Assembly: GCA_900766245.1 (NCBI GenBank)
Contig: CAAFUR010000014.1
Coordinates: forward strand, 62,001-126,000
DNA length: 64,000 bases
Direction: 5' to 3'
Source: Veillonellaceae bacterium
GTDB taxonomy: Bacteria; Bacillota; Negativicutes; Veillonellales; Veillonellaceae
Below are positions 63,441 to 64,000 of the stretch, one piece after another. Every line of letters begins with the position of its first letter. Position 1 is the stretch's first letter. Made by a program: the position numbers and the translations under genes. The notes beneath the pieces are model-generated. The model worked only from the letters and a program-made list of their open reading frames with translations, had not been told where the DNA came from and did no database searches.

Positions 63441-64000
63441 ATGATGGAAATGAGTACCATTGCAAAACAACATGAGGAACAGCGCCATTTGGAAGCAAAT
63501 GGTTTGTATAGTTCCCAATTTGAAAAAGATGCGTGCGGTATGGGATTTGTGGTGAATATTAAAGGTAAAAAATCCCACGATATTATCGACGACGGCTTGC
63601 GTATTCTTGAGCGTTTGGAACACCGTGGCGGTGCTGGCGCCGATAAGGATACGGGCGATGGAGCAGGTATCTTAGTACAAATTCCACATGACTTCTTCCG
63701 CCGTGAGTGCGAAGTGTTGGGCATCCATTTACCACCTGCTGGCGACTACGGTGTGGGCATGGTTTTTGCTCACAAGTATGAAACGTTACGAAATGAGCAA
63801 AAGCGCATTCTAGAAGAGGTCGTTCGTGAGGAAGGTCAAATTGTATTAGGCTGGCGTGAAGTGCCGGTAGATTCTACGGCAGTCGGTCATGAGGCGGCTT
63901 TGATTCGTCCTTGGATGATCCAAATCCTCATTGGTAAAGGTCCAGATGTGACAAACCAAGAGGAGTTTGAACGCAAATTATATATGATTCGTAAAATTGC
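63441..64000 (+). CDS. gltB: glutamate synthase large subunit, N-terminal part (runs off the window)
   Basis: The first 186 codons of a glutamate synthase (GOGAT) large chain. After a propeptide of about 31 residues the catalytic cysteine appears as C32 in DACGMGFV; class II glutaminases cut just before this residue. ERLEHRGGAGADKDTGDGAGI is the typical next segment. The window ends inside the glutaminase domain, so the FMN and synthase domains are not seen. AGGAGG sits seven bases before ATG 63441; a second ATG follows at once at 63444. Confidence 0.92.
   Translation, partial: MMEMSTIAKQHEEQRHLEANGLYSSQFEKDACGMGFVVNIKGKKSHDIIDDGLRILERLEHRGGAGADKDTGDGAGILVQIPHDFFRRECEVLGIHLPPAGDYGVGMVFAHKYETLRNEQKRILEEVVREEGQIVLGWREVPVDSTAVGHEAALIRPWMIQILIGKGPDVTNQEEFERKLYMIRKI

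Overview
The window reads as chromosomal DNA of a Veillonella-like member of the Negativicutes. This is inferred from the gene order mmdA-mmdD-mmdE-mmdC-mmdB (the sodium-pumping methylmalonyl-CoA decarboxylase with its very short epsilon subunit, the arrangement known from Veillonella parvula), two B12-dependent methylmalonyl-CoA mutases, T-box-controlled leucine and valine genes, and moderate to low GC with strong Shine-Dalgarno sites. No species call is possible from sequence alone.

Layout. 1-3.7 kb: end of argS, pyrG, a Fic gene, a small convergent locus that looks like a type I toxin-antitoxin pair, then a T-box followed by a second multi-stem leader in front of leuA. 3.7-9.3 kb: leuA-leuC-leuD-leuB and a prephenate dehydratase. 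10.1-21.3 kb: a defence island. It holds a degenerate methyltransferase fused to an HsdS-like domain, hsdM, a half-length hsdS joined to an inverted second half, a second Fic gene, a tyrosine recombinase, a complete hsdS and hsdR. Four copies of a 14-base site in alternating orientation make this an invertible hsdS locus. 21.5-35.2 kb: a membrane protein, a methyltransferase, peptidase D, asparaginase, CbiZ, YfbR, a T-box, an AlbA/Schlafen-type regulator, valS, folC and an O-antigen-ligase-like protein.

35.8-46.5 kb: the energy-conserving succinate decarboxylation cluster. A CoA transferase makes succinyl-CoA, a split mutase (catalytic chain plus separate B12-binding chain) with a MeaB chaperone makes methylmalonyl-CoA, an epimerase sets the stereochemistry, and the membrane decarboxylase MmdADECB releases CO2, yields propionyl-CoA and exports sodium. 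A dicarboxylate/anion transporter follows. 46.7-53.2 kb: alanine racemase, MetF, an M20 amidohydrolase with a small overlapping upstream ORF, a DcuC-type carrier and a LysR regulator. 53.5-59.7 kb: a cobalamin riboswitch in front of a second, heterodimeric mutase (mutA, mutB) with its own MeaB. 59.9-64 kb: a soluble [FeFe]-hydrogenase, structured intergenic RNA or DNA, ilvE and the start of a glutamate synthase large subunit.

The observations most worth following are the four-site hsdS inversion system with a Fic gene inside it, the catalytically degenerate MTase-HsdS fusion behind a pair of matched palindromes, the unassigned multi-stem leader between the leucine T-box and leuA, the small toxin-like locus at 2.65-2.97 kb, and a hairpin motif present twice with compensatory base changes. 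No tRNA, rRNA, CRISPR array or insertion sequence was recognised.
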